Origin: Syngnathus acus
Taxonomy: Eukaryota; Chordata; Actinopteri; Syngnathiformes; Syngnathidae
Length of the DNA: 64,000 nt
Direction of reading: 5' to 3'
Assembly (NCBI RefSeq): GCF_901709675.1
Contig: NW_023590245.1
Coordinates: 1-64,000, forward strand
The first letter of the stretch is position 1; each line of letters opens with the position of its first letter. Shown piece after piece: positions 31,650 through 43,565 of this stretch. The notes under the pieces are model-generated. The model was not told the origin of the DNA and searched no databases. It was given only the letters and a program-made list of their open reading frames with translations. The position numbers were made by a program, and so were the translations under genes.

Positions 31650-34600
31650 TAGACTTAGACTTAGACAGAACTTTATTGTCATTTTGTCAACACTAGGTGT
31701 GTACAAAACGAAATTTCGTTGCATACGGCTTTCAGCAATGTAGAGGTATTTCGGCTGGTTAAAAAAAGTGACATTCTATATAAAAATATGAAATAAGATA
31801 ATTATAAAGTACAAAGTGCAGCAGTGATAAAGTATGTGAACAGTGCAGGAGACAAAAGCAGTATTTACAAGTGTGCAGAGGAATGCTACGTTTGAATGTT
31901 CAACAGTCTGACGACAGCAGGGAAAAAACTATTGCAGAACCTGGTGGACCTGCAGCGGATGCTGCGAAACCTCTTCCCAGAGGGCAGCAGGGAGAACAGT
32001 CCATGGTGGGGGTGTGATGGGTCACTGATAATATTTCGGGCTCGGGACACGCAGCGCTGGGATGACAAGTCCTGAATGGAGGGAAGAGGAGCCCCGATGA
32101 TCCTCTCTGCTGTCCTCACCACTCTCCTCAGGTTCTTCCAATCGGAGGCGCTGCAACCTCCACACCACACCGAGAGACAGCTTGTCAGAATGCTCTCTAT
32201 GGTGCTTCGGTAGAACGTCCTCATGATGGGTGGGGGCAGGTGGGCTCTCCTCATCCTCCGCAGGAAGTACAAGCGCTTCTGTGCCCTCTTGACCAGTGTT
32301 GTGGTGTTCACAGTCCAGGTGAGGTCGTCTGTGATGTGGACTCCCAGGAATTTAGTGCTGCTGACCACCTCCACAGCTGAGCTGTTGATGATCAGTGGAG
32401 CGTGGTGAGGCTGGTTCTTCCTGAAGTCGACGATGATCTCCTTCGTCTTCTCCACATTCAGGATCAGGCTGTTTTCTCTGCACCAGCCCACCAACTGCTC
32501 CACCTCCTCTCTGTAGTCCAGGTCGTTGTTGTCCCTGATGAGGCCCACCACCGTTGTGTCGTCTGCAAACTTCACGATGTGATTGGTGGTGAACCTGGGG
32601 GCGCAGTCGTGTGTCATCAGGGTGAACAGCAGGGGGCTCAGGACGCAGCCCTGAGGGGAGCCTGTGCTGAGGGTGATGACATCTGAGGTGTTCTGTCCGA
32701 CCCGGACTGACTGAGGTCTGTTGGTGAGGAAGTCTAGCAGCCAGTTCCGAAGGGGGGTGCTGAAGCCCAGGTGTTCCAGTTTTTCCACCAGATGTTGTGG
32801 AATGATGGTGTTAAACGCTGAGCTGAAGTCCAGGAACAGCAACCGCACGTGGGTGTTCCTCTCCTCCAGGTGAGCCAGGCTCAGGTGAAGAACGGAGGAG
32901 ATGGCATCCTCAGTGGAGCGGTTCTGCCGGTAGGCAAACTGGAACGGATCGAATGTTGGGGGGAGTCTGGAGACGATGTGATCTTTGAGCAGCCTTTCGA
33001 AGCACTTCATCATGATGGGAGTCAGTGCCACCGGTCTGTAGTCATTCCATGAGGTGATTTGAGGTTTCTTCGGCACCGGAATGATGGAGGCAGCCTTGAA
33101 GCACACTGGCACTTTGGCTTGGTCCAGCGAGATGTTAAAAATGTCTGTGATGACACCAGCCAGCTGGCCTGCACATTCCTTGAACACCCGCCCAGGTATG
33201 TTGTCGGGGCCTGGGGCCTTACGTGGGTTGACTCTTCTCAGAGTCTTCCACACGTCGGCTGAGTCAAGGCAGAGGGCCTCCTCTTCCTGGTGGGGAACAG
33301 TTTTAACTGCCGGAGTGCTGTTTAGTGCCTCAAAACGCCCAAAGAAGTTATTTAGACCATTTAGGAAGTCAGCATCAACCTCACCCACCGGGGGGGAGGG
33401 TGAGTTGTAGTCCGTGATCGCCCGTATGCCTTGCCACATACTCCTGGTGTTATTGGCGTCGTGGAAAAAATCCTGAATTTTCCGACTGTGGCTTCGCTTC
33501 GCTAGCCTGATGGCACGGTTCAAGTTGGCTCTCGCTGTCCTCAGTGCCTCCTTGTCGCCAGACTTGAAGGCTGAGTTCCGTGCTCGTAGCATATGACGTA
33601 CATCCTCAGTCATCCAGGGTCGTTGGTTGGCTCGGGTGATGATGTTCTTAGTGGTGCTGACGTCCTCGGAGCATTTGTTGATGTAGGCTGACACAGTCAT
33701 GGCGTACTCATCAATGTTGATCTGATTGTCATATGTTGCTGCTGATTTGAACATGTCCCAGTCAGAGCACTCAAAGCAGTCCTGGAGTGCCTCCATGGCC
33801 CCCTCAGACCACACCCTCACCTGCTTCACTGTGGGTTTTGCTCTGATCAGCAGGGGCCTGTATGCAGGGGTTAGCATAACAGATAGGTGGTCTGAAGAGC
33901 CGAGGTGGGGGCGGGGGGCTGCTCTGAATGCATCCTTTATATTTGTGTAAACCAAGTCCAGAGTGTTCTCTCCCCGAGTTGGAAAATCCACGTGTTGGTA
34001 AAAATGAGGGAGAATAGTCTTCATGCTAGCCTGGTTGAAGTCCCCAGCAATGATGAAAACCCCCTCTGTGTGCGTGGATTGCAGCTCACTGATTGTCCGA
34101 TAGAGAACCCTCATGGCCTCTTTAGTGTTAGCGCTAGGAGGCACGTACACAGCCGTGATGCTAACAACAGTAAACTCTCTGGGCAGGTAGAAGGGTCTGC
34201 AGTTAACAGTCAAAAGCTCGATGTCCGAAGAGCAGAAGCTGGCGACAGATCTAGCATTTTTGCACCAGTTGTTGTTGATGTAGACACACAGCCCACCTCC
34301 TCGGGATTTACCGCTTAGCTCGCTGTTTCTGTCGGCGCGGAATGTAGCGAGCCCCTCCAGGCTAACGGCGTTGTCCGGCATTGATGAGTTCAGCCATGTC
34401 TCCGTCAGGATGAGAGCGCAGCAGTTTCTAACTTCCCTCTTTGAAGAGAGTTCCAGTTTTAGATGGTCCATTTTATTATCCAGTGAGCGGACGTTGGAGA
34501 GGAAGATGGATGGAAGCGGCGGTTTGTAGGGGTTAGCTCTCAGCTTAGCCGTTAGCCCACCTCGACAGCCGCGCTTTCGCCGCCGGTCACACCGCCTACG

Positions 34601-34898
34601 CTTACTCCTCCTCCGGCGTGTGCTGCCCGGCGAGCCCGCTGCGTCGTGAGCTCCTGGGGCTAGCGCCCTAAGCACTCCGAGGCTACGCAAACAGACTAGG
34701 GTAGTTGTGGCTACGAGTCCGAAAACACTCGATGACCGTACCTCCAGCAGGCGCTGGCGATCGTACACTACTCTACTGGATGGATAAACTAAACTTTGTG
34801 TTGTTTGTAGTGTCCTAGGCGACATATTTTGTGAATATCCTCGTCGATTGCTGAGACGCGTAGCGGCCGCGGCCAACTGGTGCGCCGCCATCTTGGAT
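31650..34898 (-). mobile_element. LINE copy 3, full length
   Basis: 3249 bp with identical junctions; CAGGTT on both sides (31644-31649 and 34899-34904). Confidence 0.93.
31886..34891 (-). CDS. LINE ORF, copy 3
   Basis: A 1001-aa endonuclease and reverse transcriptase with all catalytic residues. One private change is V539A, in the linker before the polymerase domain (single base change near 33276). The ORF is intact. Confidence 0.92.
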   Translation of the reverse strand: MAAHQLAAAATRLSNRRGYSQNMSPRTLQTTQSLVYPSSRVVYDRQRLLEVRSSSVFGLVATTTLVCLRSLGVLRALAPGAHDAAGSPGSTRRRRSKRRRCDRRRKRGCRGGLTAKLRANPYKPPLPSIFLSNVRSLDNKMDHLKLELSSKREVRNCCALILTETWLNSSMPDNAVSLEGLATFRADRNSELSGKSRGGGLCVYINNNWCKNARSVASFCSSDIELLTVNCRPFYLPREFTVVSITAVYVPPSANTKEAMRVLYRTISELQSTHTEGVFIIAGDFNQASMKTILPHFYQHVDFPTRGENTLDLVYTNIKDAFRAAPRPHLGSSDHLSVMLTPAYRPLLIRAKPTVKQVRVWSEGAMEALQDCFECSDWDMFKSAATYDNQINIDEYAMTVSAYINKCSEDVSTTKNIITRANQRPWMTEDVRHMLRARNSAFKSGDKEALRTARANLNRAIRLAKRSHSRKIQDFFHDANNTRSMWQGIRAITDYNSPSPPVGEVDADFLNGLNNFFGRFEALNSTPAVKTVPHQEEEALCLDSADVWKTLRRVNPRKAPGPDNIPGRVFKECAGQLAGVITDIFNISLDQAKVPVCFKAASIIPVPKKPQITSWNDYRPVALTPIMMKCFERLLKDHIVSRLPPTFDPFQFAYRQNRSTEDAISSVLHLSLAHLEERNTHVRLLFLDFSSAFNTIIPQHLVEKLEHLGFSTPLRNWLLDFLTNRPQSVRVGQNTSDVITLSTGSPQGCVLSPLLFTLMTHDCAPRFTTNHIVKFADDTTVVGLIRDNNDLDYREEVEQLVGWCRENSLILNVEKTKEIIVDFRKNQPHHAPLIINSSAVEVVSSTKFLGVHITDDLTWTVNTTTLVKRAQKRLYFLRRMRRAHLPPPIMRTFYRSTIESILTSCLSVWCGGCSASDWKNLRRVVRTAERIIGAPLPSIQDLSSQRCVSRARNIISDPSHPHHGLFSLLPSGKRFRSIRCRSTRFCNSFFPAVVRLLNIQT

Positions 34899-34994
34899 CA
34901 GGTTGTCATTTCTTCATGCGCAGTGATAAACTCCGCACTCTGAAGGACCCAAGAGCGCTTTTTACTATGCCAACTTAACCACAGTGACGTGAGG
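34899..34994. repeat. 96-bp satellite A stub after LINE3
   Basis: Same diverged stub as after the other LINE copies. Confidence 0.9.
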
Positions 34995-36429
34995 CGACCG
35001 GGCGCGGACGCTAACTCACGCCCGGCAAGAGCGCTCGGAAGGCGGATAGGCTTTCACGGAAGCCCCGCCAGCAGGTCCGCGGGCCATTTAGGGTCCCATA
35101 AGTGACCGTGCGCGGTCTCTAACTCACGCCCGGCAGGAGTGCTCGGAGGGCGGATAGGCTTTCAGGGAGGTACCGCCAGCCGGTCCGCGGGCTATTTAGG
35201 GTCCCATAACTGACCGGGCGCGGTCTCAAACCCACGCCCGGCAGGAGTGCTCGGAGGGCGGATAGGCATTCACGGAGGTCCCGCCAGCCGGTCCGCGGGC
35301 TATTTAGGGTCCCATAACTGACCGGGCGCGGTCTCAAACTCAGGCCCGGCAGGAGTGCTCGGAGGGCGGATAGGCATTCACGGAAGTTCAGCCAGCCGGT
35401 CCGCGGGCTATTTAGGGTCCCATAACTGACCGGGCGCGGTCTCAAACTCAGGCCCGGCAGGAGTGCTCGGAGGGCGGATAGGCATTCACGGAGGTCCCGC
35501 CAGCTGGTCCGCGGGCTATTTAGGGTCCCATAACTGACCGGGCGCGGTCTCTAACCCACGCCCGGCAGGAGTGCTCGGAGGGCGGATAGGCATTCACGGA
35601 GGTCCCGCCAGCCGGTCCGCGGGCCATTCAGGGTCCCATACATGACCGGGCGCGGTCTCTAACCCACGCCCGGCGGGAGTGCTCGGAGGGCGGATAGGCA
35701 TCCACGGACGTCCCGCCAGCCGGTCCGCGGGCCATTCAGGGTCCCATACATGACCGGGCGCGGTCTCGAACTCAGGCCCGGCAGGAGTGCTCGGAGGGCG
35801 GATAGGCATTCACGGAGGTACCGCCAGCAGGTCCGCGGCCCATTTAGGGTCCCATAAGTGACCGGGCGCGGTCTCGAACTCACGCCCGGCAGGAGTGCTC
35901 GGAGGGCGGATAGGCTTTCACGGTGGTACCGCCAGCCGGTCCGCGGGCCATTTAGGGTCCCATAAGTGACCGGGCGCGGTCTCTAACCCACGCCCGGCAG
36001 GAGTGCTCGGAGGGCGGACAGGCTTTCACGGAGCTCCCGCCAGCCGGTCCGCGGGCCATTTAGGGTCCCATAAGTGACCGGGCGCGGTCTCGAACTCACG
36101 CCCGGCAGGAGTGCTCGGAGGGCGGATAGGCTTTCACGGTGGTACCGCCAGCCGGTCCGCGGGCCATTTAGGGTCCCATAAGTGACCGGGCGCGGTCTCT
36201 AACTCAGGCCCGGCAGGAGTGCTCGGACGGCGGATAGGCATTCACGGAGGTACCATCAGCCGGTCCGCGGGCCAATTAGGGTCCCATAAGTGACCGGGCG
36301 CGGTCTCTAACCCACGCCCGGCAGGAGTGCTCGGAGGGCGGACAGGCTTTCACGGAGCTCCCGCCAGCCGGTCCGCGGGCCAAATAGGGTCCCATAAGGG
36401 ACCGGGGGCGGACGCTAAACCACGCACTC
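34995..36429. repeat. Satellite B block B4
   Basis: 1435 bp with the same monomer order as B1, B3 and B5. Confidence 0.93.
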
Positions 36430-39400
36430 AACTCGGCACTCTGAAGCACCCAAGAGCGCTTTTTACTAGAAAACGTGCTCAGCTCGTCGAGAAAATGCAC
36501 TCTAAGCAATACAATTAAAAATGCTTATAAAACATAAACCAAACGTTGCAGGTGGTCATTTCTTCATGCGCAGTGATAAACTCGGCACTCTGAAGCCCCC
36601 AACCCAAGAGCGCTTTTTACTATGCCAACCTAACCAGAGTGACGGGAGAGGCACCATCCAGAAAACGTGCTCAGCTCGTCGAGAAAATGCGATTTAAGCA
36701 ATAAAACAAAAAATGCTTATAAAACATAAACCAAACGTTGCAGGTGGTCATTTCTGCATGCGCAGTGATAAACCCGGCACTCTGAAGCACCCAAGAGCGC
36801 TTTTTACTAGAAATAGTGCTCAGCTCGTCGAGAAAATGCGCTCTAAGCAATACAATTAAAAATGCTCATAAAACATAAACCAAACGTTGCAGGTGGTCAT
36901 TTCTTTATGTGCAGTGATAAACTCGGCACTCTGAAGCACCCAAGAGCGCTTTTTACTTTGCCAACCTAACCAGAGTGACGGGAGAGGCACCATCCAGAAA
37001 ACGTGCTCAGCTCGTCGAGAAAATGCGATTTAAGCAATAAAACTAAAAATGCTTATAAAACATAAACCAAACGTTGCAGGTGGTCATTTCTGCATGCGCA
37101 GTGATAAACTGGGCACTCTGAAGCCCCCAAGAGCGCTTTTTACTATGCCAACCTAACCAGAGTGACGGGAGAGGCACCATCCAGAAAACGTGCTCAGCTC
37201 GTCGAGAAAATGCGATTTAAGCAATAAAACAAAAAATGCTTATAAAACATAAACCAAACGTTGCAGGTGGTCATTTCTGCATGCGCAGTGATAAACCCGG
37301 CACTCTGAAGCACCCAAGAGCGCTTTTTACTAGAAATAGTGCTCAGCTCGTCGAGAAAATGCGCTCTAAGCAATACAATTAAAAATGCTCATAAAACATA
37401 AACCAAACGTTGCAGGTGGTCATTTCTTTATGTGCAGTGATAAACTCGGCACTCTGAAGCACCCAAGAGCGCTTTTTACTTTGCCAACCTAACCAGAGTG
37501 ACGGGAGAGGCACCATCCAGAAAACGTGCTCAGCTCGTCGAGAAAATGCGATTTAAGCAATAAAACTAAAAATGCTTATAAAACATAAACCAAACGTTGC
37601 AGGTGGTCATTTCTGCATGCGCAGTGATAAACTGGGCACTCTGAAGCCCCCAAGAGCGCTTTTTACTATGCCAACCTAACCAGAGTGACGGGAGAGGCAC
37701 CATCCAGAAAACGTGCTCAGCTCGTCGAGAAAATGCGATTTAAGCAATAAAACAAAAAATGCTTATAAAACATAAACCAAACGTTGCAGGTGGTCATTTC
37801 TGCATGCGCAGTGATAAACCCGGCACTCTGAAGCACCCAAGAGCGCTTTTTACTAGAAATAGTGCTCAGCTCGTCGAGAAAATGCGCTCTAAGCAATACA
37901 ATTAAAAATGCTCATAAAACATAAACCAAACGTTGCAGGTGGTCATTTCTTTATGTGCAGTGATAAACTCGGCACTCTGAAGCACCCAAGAGCGCTTTTT
38001 ACTTTGCCAACCTAACCAGAGTGACGGGAGAGGCACCATCCAGAAAACGTGCTCAGCTCGTCGAGAAAATGCGATTTAAGCAATAAAACTAAAAATGCTT
38101 ATAAAACATAAACCAAACGTTGCAGGTGGTCATTTCTGCATGCGCAGTGATAAACTGGGCACTCTGAAGCCCCCAAGAGCGCTTTTTACTATGCCAACCT
38201 AACCAGAGTGACGGGAGAGGCACCATCCAGAAAACGTGCTCAGCTCGTCGAGAAAATGCGATTTAAGCAATAAAACAAAAAATGCTTATAAAACATAAAC
38301 CAAACGTTGCAGGTGGTCATTTCTGCATGCGCAGTGATAAACCCGGCACTCTGAAGCACCCAAGAGCGCTTTTTACTAGAAATAGTGCTCAGCTCGTCGA
38401 GAAAATGCGCTCTAAGCAATACAATTAAAAATGCTCATAAAACATAAACCAAACGTTGCAGGTGGTCATTTCTTTATGTGCAGTGATAAACTCGGCACTC
38501 TGAAGCACCCAAGAGCGCTTTTTACTTTGCCAACCTAACCAGAGTGACGGGAGAGGCACCATCCAGAAAACGTGCTCAGCTCGTCGAGAAAATGCGATTT
38601 AAGCAATAAAACTAAAAATGCTTATAAAACATAAACCAAACGTTGCAGGTGGTCATTTCTGCATGCGCAGTGATAAACTGGGCACTCTGAAGCCCCCAAG
38701 AGCGCTTTTTACTATGCCAACCTAACCAGAGTGACGGGAGAGGCACCATCCAGAAAACGTGCTCAGCTCGTCGAGAAAATGCGATTTAAGCAATAAAACA
38801 AAAAATGCTTATAAAACATAAACCAAACGTTGCAGGTGGTCATTTCTGCATGCGCAGTGATAAACCCGGCACTCTGAAGCACCCAAGAGCGCTTTTTACT
38901 AGAAATAGTGCTCAGCTCGTCGAGAAAATGCGCTCTAAGCAATACAATTAAAAATGCTCATAAAACATAAACCAAACGTTGCAGGTGGTCATTTCTTTAT
39001 GTGCAGTGATAAACTCGGCACTCTGAAGCACCCAAGAGCGCTTTTTACTTTGCCAACCTAACCAGAGTGACGGGAGAGGCACCATCCAGAAAACGTGCTC
39101 AGCTCGTCGAGAAAATGCGATTTAAGCAATAAAACTAAAAATGCTTATAAAACATAAACCAAACGTTGCAGGTGGTCATTTCTGCATGCGCAGTGATAAA
39201 CTGGGCACTCTGAAGCCCCCAAGAGCGCTTTTTACTATGCCAACCTAACCAGAGTGACGGGAGAGGCACCATCCAGAAAACGTGCTCAGCTCGTCGAGAA
39301 AATGCGATTTAAGCAATAAAACAAAAAATGCTTATAAAACATAAACCAAACGTTGCAGGTGGTCATTTCTGCATGCGCAGTGATAAACCCGGCACTCTGA

Positions 39401-40220
39401 AGCACCCAAGAGCGCTTTTTACTAGAAATAGTGCTCAGCTCGTCGAGAAAATGCGCTCTAAGCAATACAATTAAAAATGCTCATAAAACATAAACCAAAC
39501 GTTGCAGGTGGTCATTTCTTTATGTGCAGTGATAAACTCGGCACTCTGAAGCACCCAAGAGCGCTTTTTACTTTGCCAACCTAACCAGAGTGACGGGAGA
39601 GGCACCATCCAGAAAACGTGCTCAGCTCGTCGAGAAAATGCGATTTAAGCAATAAAACTAAAAATGCTTATAAAACATAAACCAAACGTTGCAGGTGGTC
39701 ATTTCTGCATGCGCAGTGATAAACTGGGCACTCTGAAGCCCCCAAGAGCGCTTTTTACTATGCCAACCTAACCAGAGTGACGGGAGAGGCACCATCCAGA
39801 AAACGTGCTCAGCTCGTCGAGAAAATGCGATTTAAGCAATAAAACAAAAAATGCTTATAAAACATAAACCAAACGTTGCAGGTGGTCATTTCTGCATGCG
39901 CAGTGATAAACCCGGCACTCTGAAGCACCCAAGAGCGCTTTTTACTAGAAATAGTGCTCAGCTCGTCGAGAAAATGCGCTCTAAGCAATACAATTAAAAA
40001 TGCTCATAAAACATAAACCAAACGTTGCAGGTGGTCATTTCTTTATGTGCAGTGATAAACTCGGCACTCTGAAGCACCCAAGAGCGCTTTTTACTTTGCC
40101 AACCTAACCAGAGTGACGGGAGAGGCACCATCCAGAAAACGTGCTCAGCTCGTCGAGAAAATGCGATTTAAGCAATAAAACTAAAAATGCTTATAAAACA
40201 TAAACCAAACGTTGCAGGTT
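36430..40220. repeat. Satellite A array between B4 and LINE4
   Basis: 3791 bp, about seven HORs. The second monomer is C-type with a 5-bp insertion (CCCCCAACCCAAG, 36596-36606) that looks like a crossover scar between C-type and A/B-type monomers. Compared with 29769-31649 it is longer by 1910 bp, which equals four HORs minus one 187-bp monomer plus 5 bp. Confidence 0.92.
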
Positions 40221-43200
40221 TAGACTTAGACTTAGACAGAACTTTATTGTCATTTTGTCAACACTAGGTGTGTACAAAACGAAATTTCGTTGCATACGGC
40301 TTTCAGCAATGTAGAGGTATTTCGGCTGGTTAAAAAAAGTGACATTCTATATAAAAATATGAAATAAGATAATTATAAAGTACAAAGTGCAGCAGTGATA
40401 AAGTATGTGAACAGTGCAGGAGACAAAAGCAGTATTTACAAGTGTGCAGAGGAATGCTACGTTTGAATGTTCAACAGTCTGACGACAGCAGGGAAAAAAC
40501 TATTGCAGAACCTGGTGGACCTGCAGCGGATGCTGCGAAACCTCTTCCCAGAGGGCAGCAGGGAGAACAGTCCATGGTGGGGGTGTGATGGGTCACTGAT
40601 AATATTTCGGGCTCGGGACACGCAGCGCTGGGATGACAAGTCCTGAATGGAGGGAAGAGGAGCCCCGATGATCCTCTCTGCTGTCCTCACCACTCTCCTC
40701 AGGTTCTTCCAATCGGAGGCGCTGCAACCTCCACACCACACCGAGAGACAGCTTGTCAGAATGCTCTCTATGGTGCTTCGGTAGAACGTCCTCATGATGG
40801 GTGGGGGCAGGTGGGCTCTCCTCATCCTCCGCAGGAAGTACAAGCGCTTCTGTGCCCTCTTGACCAGTGTTGTGGTGTTCACAGTCCAGGTGAGGTCGTC
40901 TGTGATGTGGACTCCCAGGAATTTAGTGCTGCTGACCACCTCCACAGCTGAGCTGTTGATGATCAGTGGAGCGTGGTGAGGCTGGTTCTTCCTGAAGTCG
41001 ACGATGATCTCCTTCGTCTTCTCCACATTCAGGATCAGGCTGTTTTCTCTGCACCAGCCCACCAACTGCTCCACCTCCTCTCTGTAGTCCAGGTCGTTGT
41101 TGTCCCTGATGAGGCCCACCACCGTTGTGTCGTCTGCAAACTTCACGATGTGATTGGTGGTGAACCTGGGGGCGCAGTCGTGTGTCATCAGGGTGAACAG
41201 CAGGGGGCTCAGGACGCAGCCCTGAGGGGAGCCTGTGCTGAGGGTGATGACATCTGAGGTGTTCTGTCCGACCCGGACTGACTGAGGTCTGTTGGTGAGG
41301 AAGTCTAGCAGCCAGTTCCGAAGGGGGGTGCTGAAGCCCAGGTGTTCCAGTTTTTCCACCAGATGTTGTGGAATGATGGTGTTAAACGCTGAGCTGAAGT
41401 CCAGGAACAGCAACCGCACGTGGGTGTTCCTCTCCTCCAGGTGAGCCAGGCTCAGGTGAAGAACGGAGGAGATGGCATCCTCAGTGGAGCGGTTCTGCCG
41501 GTAGGCAAACTGGAACGGATCGAATGTTGGGGGGAGTCTGGAGACGATGTGATCTTTGAGCAGCCTTTCGAAGCACTTCATCATGATGGGAGTCAGTGCC
41601 ACCGGTCTGTAGTCATTCCATGAGGTGATTTGAGGTTTCTTCGGCACCGGAATGATGGAGGCAGCCTTGAAGCACACTGGCACTTTGGCTTGGTCCAGCG
41701 AGATGTTAAAAATGTCTGTGATGACACCAGCCAGCTGGCCTGCACATTCCTTGAACACCCGCCCAGGTATGTTGTCGGGGCCTGGGGCCTTACGTGGGTT
41801 GACTCTTCTCAGAGTCTTCCACACGTCGGCTGAGTCAAGGCAGAGGACCTCCTCTTCCTGGTGGGGAACAGTTTTAACTGCCGGAGTGCTGTTTAGTGCC
41901 TCAAAACGCCCAAAGAAGTTATTTAGACCATTTAGGAAGTCAGCATCAACCTCACCCACCGGGGGGGAGGGTGAGTTGTAGTCCGTGATCGCCCGTATGC
42001 CTTGCCACATACTCCTGGTGTTATTGGCGTCGTGGAAAAAATCCTGAATTTTCCGACTGTGGCTTCGCTTCGCTAGCCTGATGGCACGGTTCAAGTTGGC
42101 TCTCGCTGTCCTCAGTGCCTCCTTGTCGCCAGACTTGAAGGCTGAGTTCCGTGCTCGTAGCATATGACGTACATCCTCAGTCATCCAGGGTCGTTGGTTG
42201 GCTCGGGTGATGATGTTCTTAGTGGTGCTGACGTCCTCGGAGCATTTGTTGATGTAGGCTGACACAGTCATGGCGTACTCATCAATGTTGATCTGATTGT
42301 CATATGTTGCTGCTGATTTGAACATGTCCCAGTCAGAGCACTCAAAGCAGTCCTGGAGTGCCTCCATGGCCCCCTCAGACCACACCCTCACCTGCTTCAC
42401 TGTGGGTTTTGCTCTGATCAGCAGGGGCCTGTATGCAGGGGTTAGCATAACAGATAGGTGGTCTGAAGAGCCGAGGTGGGGGCGGGGGGCTGCTCTGAAT
42501 GCATCCTTTATATTTGTGTAAACCAAGTCCAGAGTGTTCTCTCCCCGAGTTGGAAAATCCACGTGTTGGTAAAAATGAGGGAGAATAGTCTTCATGCTAG
42601 CCTGGTTGAAGTCCCCAGCAATGATGAAAACCCCCTCTGTGTGCGTGGATTGCAGCTCACTGATTGTCCGATAGAGAACCCTCATGGCCTCTTTAGTGTT
42701 AGCGCTAGGAGGCACGTACACAGCCGTGATGCTAACAACAGTAAACTCTCTGGGCAGGTAGAAGGGTCTGCAGTTAACAGTCAAAAGCTCGATGTCCGAA
42801 GAGCAGAAGCTGGCGACAGATCTAGCATTTTTGCACCAGTTGTTGTTGATGTAGACACACAGCCCACCTCCTCGGGATTTACCGCTTAGCTCGCTGTTTC
42901 TGTCGGCGCGGAATGTAGCGAGCCCCTCCAGGCTAACGGCGTTGTCCGGCATTGATGAGTTCAGCCATGTCTCCGTCAGGATGAGAGCGCAGCAGTTTCT
43001 AACTTCCCTCTTTGAAGAGAGTTCCAGTTTTAGATGGTCCATTTTATTATCCAGTGAGCGGACGTTGGAGAGGAAGATGGATGGAAGCGGCGGTTTGTAG
43101 GGGTTAGCTCTCAGCTTAGCCGTTAGCCCACCTCGACAGCCGCGCTTTCGCCGCCGGTCACACCGCCTACGCTTACTCCTCCTCCGGCGTGTGCTGCCCG

Positions 43201-43469
43201 GCGAGCCCGCTGCGTCGTGAGCTCCTGGGGCTAGCGCCCTAAGCACTCCGAGGCTACGCAAACAGACTAGGGTAGTTGTGGCTACGAGTCCGAAAACACT
43301 CGATGACCGTACCTCCAGCAGGCGCTGGCGATCGTACACTACTCTACTGGATGGATAAACTAAACTTTGTGTTGTTTGTAGTGTCCTAGGCGACATATTT
43401 TGTGAATATCCTCGTCGATTGCTGAGACGCGTAGCGGCCGCGGCCAACTGGTGCGCCGCCATCTTGGAT
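40221..43469 (-). mobile_element. LINE copy 4, full length
   Basis: 3249 bp with the same ends and duplicated CAGGTT (40215-40220 and 43470-43475). Confidence 0.93.
40457..43462 (-). CDS. LINE ORF, copy 4
   Basis: A 1001-aa endonuclease and reverse transcriptase, identical in amino-acid sequence to copy 2, intact. Confidence 0.92.
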   Translation of the reverse strand: MAAHQLAAAATRLSNRRGYSQNMSPRTLQTTQSLVYPSSRVVYDRQRLLEVRSSSVFGLVATTTLVCLRSLGVLRALAPGAHDAAGSPGSTRRRRSKRRRCDRRRKRGCRGGLTAKLRANPYKPPLPSIFLSNVRSLDNKMDHLKLELSSKREVRNCCALILTETWLNSSMPDNAVSLEGLATFRADRNSELSGKSRGGGLCVYINNNWCKNARSVASFCSSDIELLTVNCRPFYLPREFTVVSITAVYVPPSANTKEAMRVLYRTISELQSTHTEGVFIIAGDFNQASMKTILPHFYQHVDFPTRGENTLDLVYTNIKDAFRAAPRPHLGSSDHLSVMLTPAYRPLLIRAKPTVKQVRVWSEGAMEALQDCFECSDWDMFKSAATYDNQINIDEYAMTVSAYINKCSEDVSTTKNIITRANQRPWMTEDVRHMLRARNSAFKSGDKEALRTARANLNRAIRLAKRSHSRKIQDFFHDANNTRSMWQGIRAITDYNSPSPPVGEVDADFLNGLNNFFGRFEALNSTPAVKTVPHQEEEVLCLDSADVWKTLRRVNPRKAPGPDNIPGRVFKECAGQLAGVITDIFNISLDQAKVPVCFKAASIIPVPKKPQITSWNDYRPVALTPIMMKCFERLLKDHIVSRLPPTFDPFQFAYRQNRSTEDAISSVLHLSLAHLEERNTHVRLLFLDFSSAFNTIIPQHLVEKLEHLGFSTPLRNWLLDFLTNRPQSVRVGQNTSDVITLSTGSPQGCVLSPLLFTLMTHDCAPRFTTNHIVKFADDTTVVGLIRDNNDLDYREEVEQLVGWCRENSLILNVEKTKEIIVDFRKNQPHHAPLIINSSAVEVVSSTKFLGVHITDDLTWTVNTTTLVKRAQKRLYFLRRMRRAHLPPPIMRTFYRSTIESILTSCLSVWCGGCSASDWKNLRRVVRTAERIIGAPLPSIQDLSSQRCVSRARNIISDPSHPHHGLFSLLPSGKRFRSIRCRSTRFCNSFFPAVVRLLNIQT

Positions 43470-43565
43470 CAGGTTGTCATTTCTTCATGCGCAGTGATAA
43501 ACTCCGCACTCTGAAGGACCCAAGAGCGCTTTTTACTATGCCAACTTAACCACAGTGACGTGAGG
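43470..43565. repeat. 96-bp satellite A stub after LINE4
   Basis: Same diverged stub as after the other LINE copies. Confidence 0.9.
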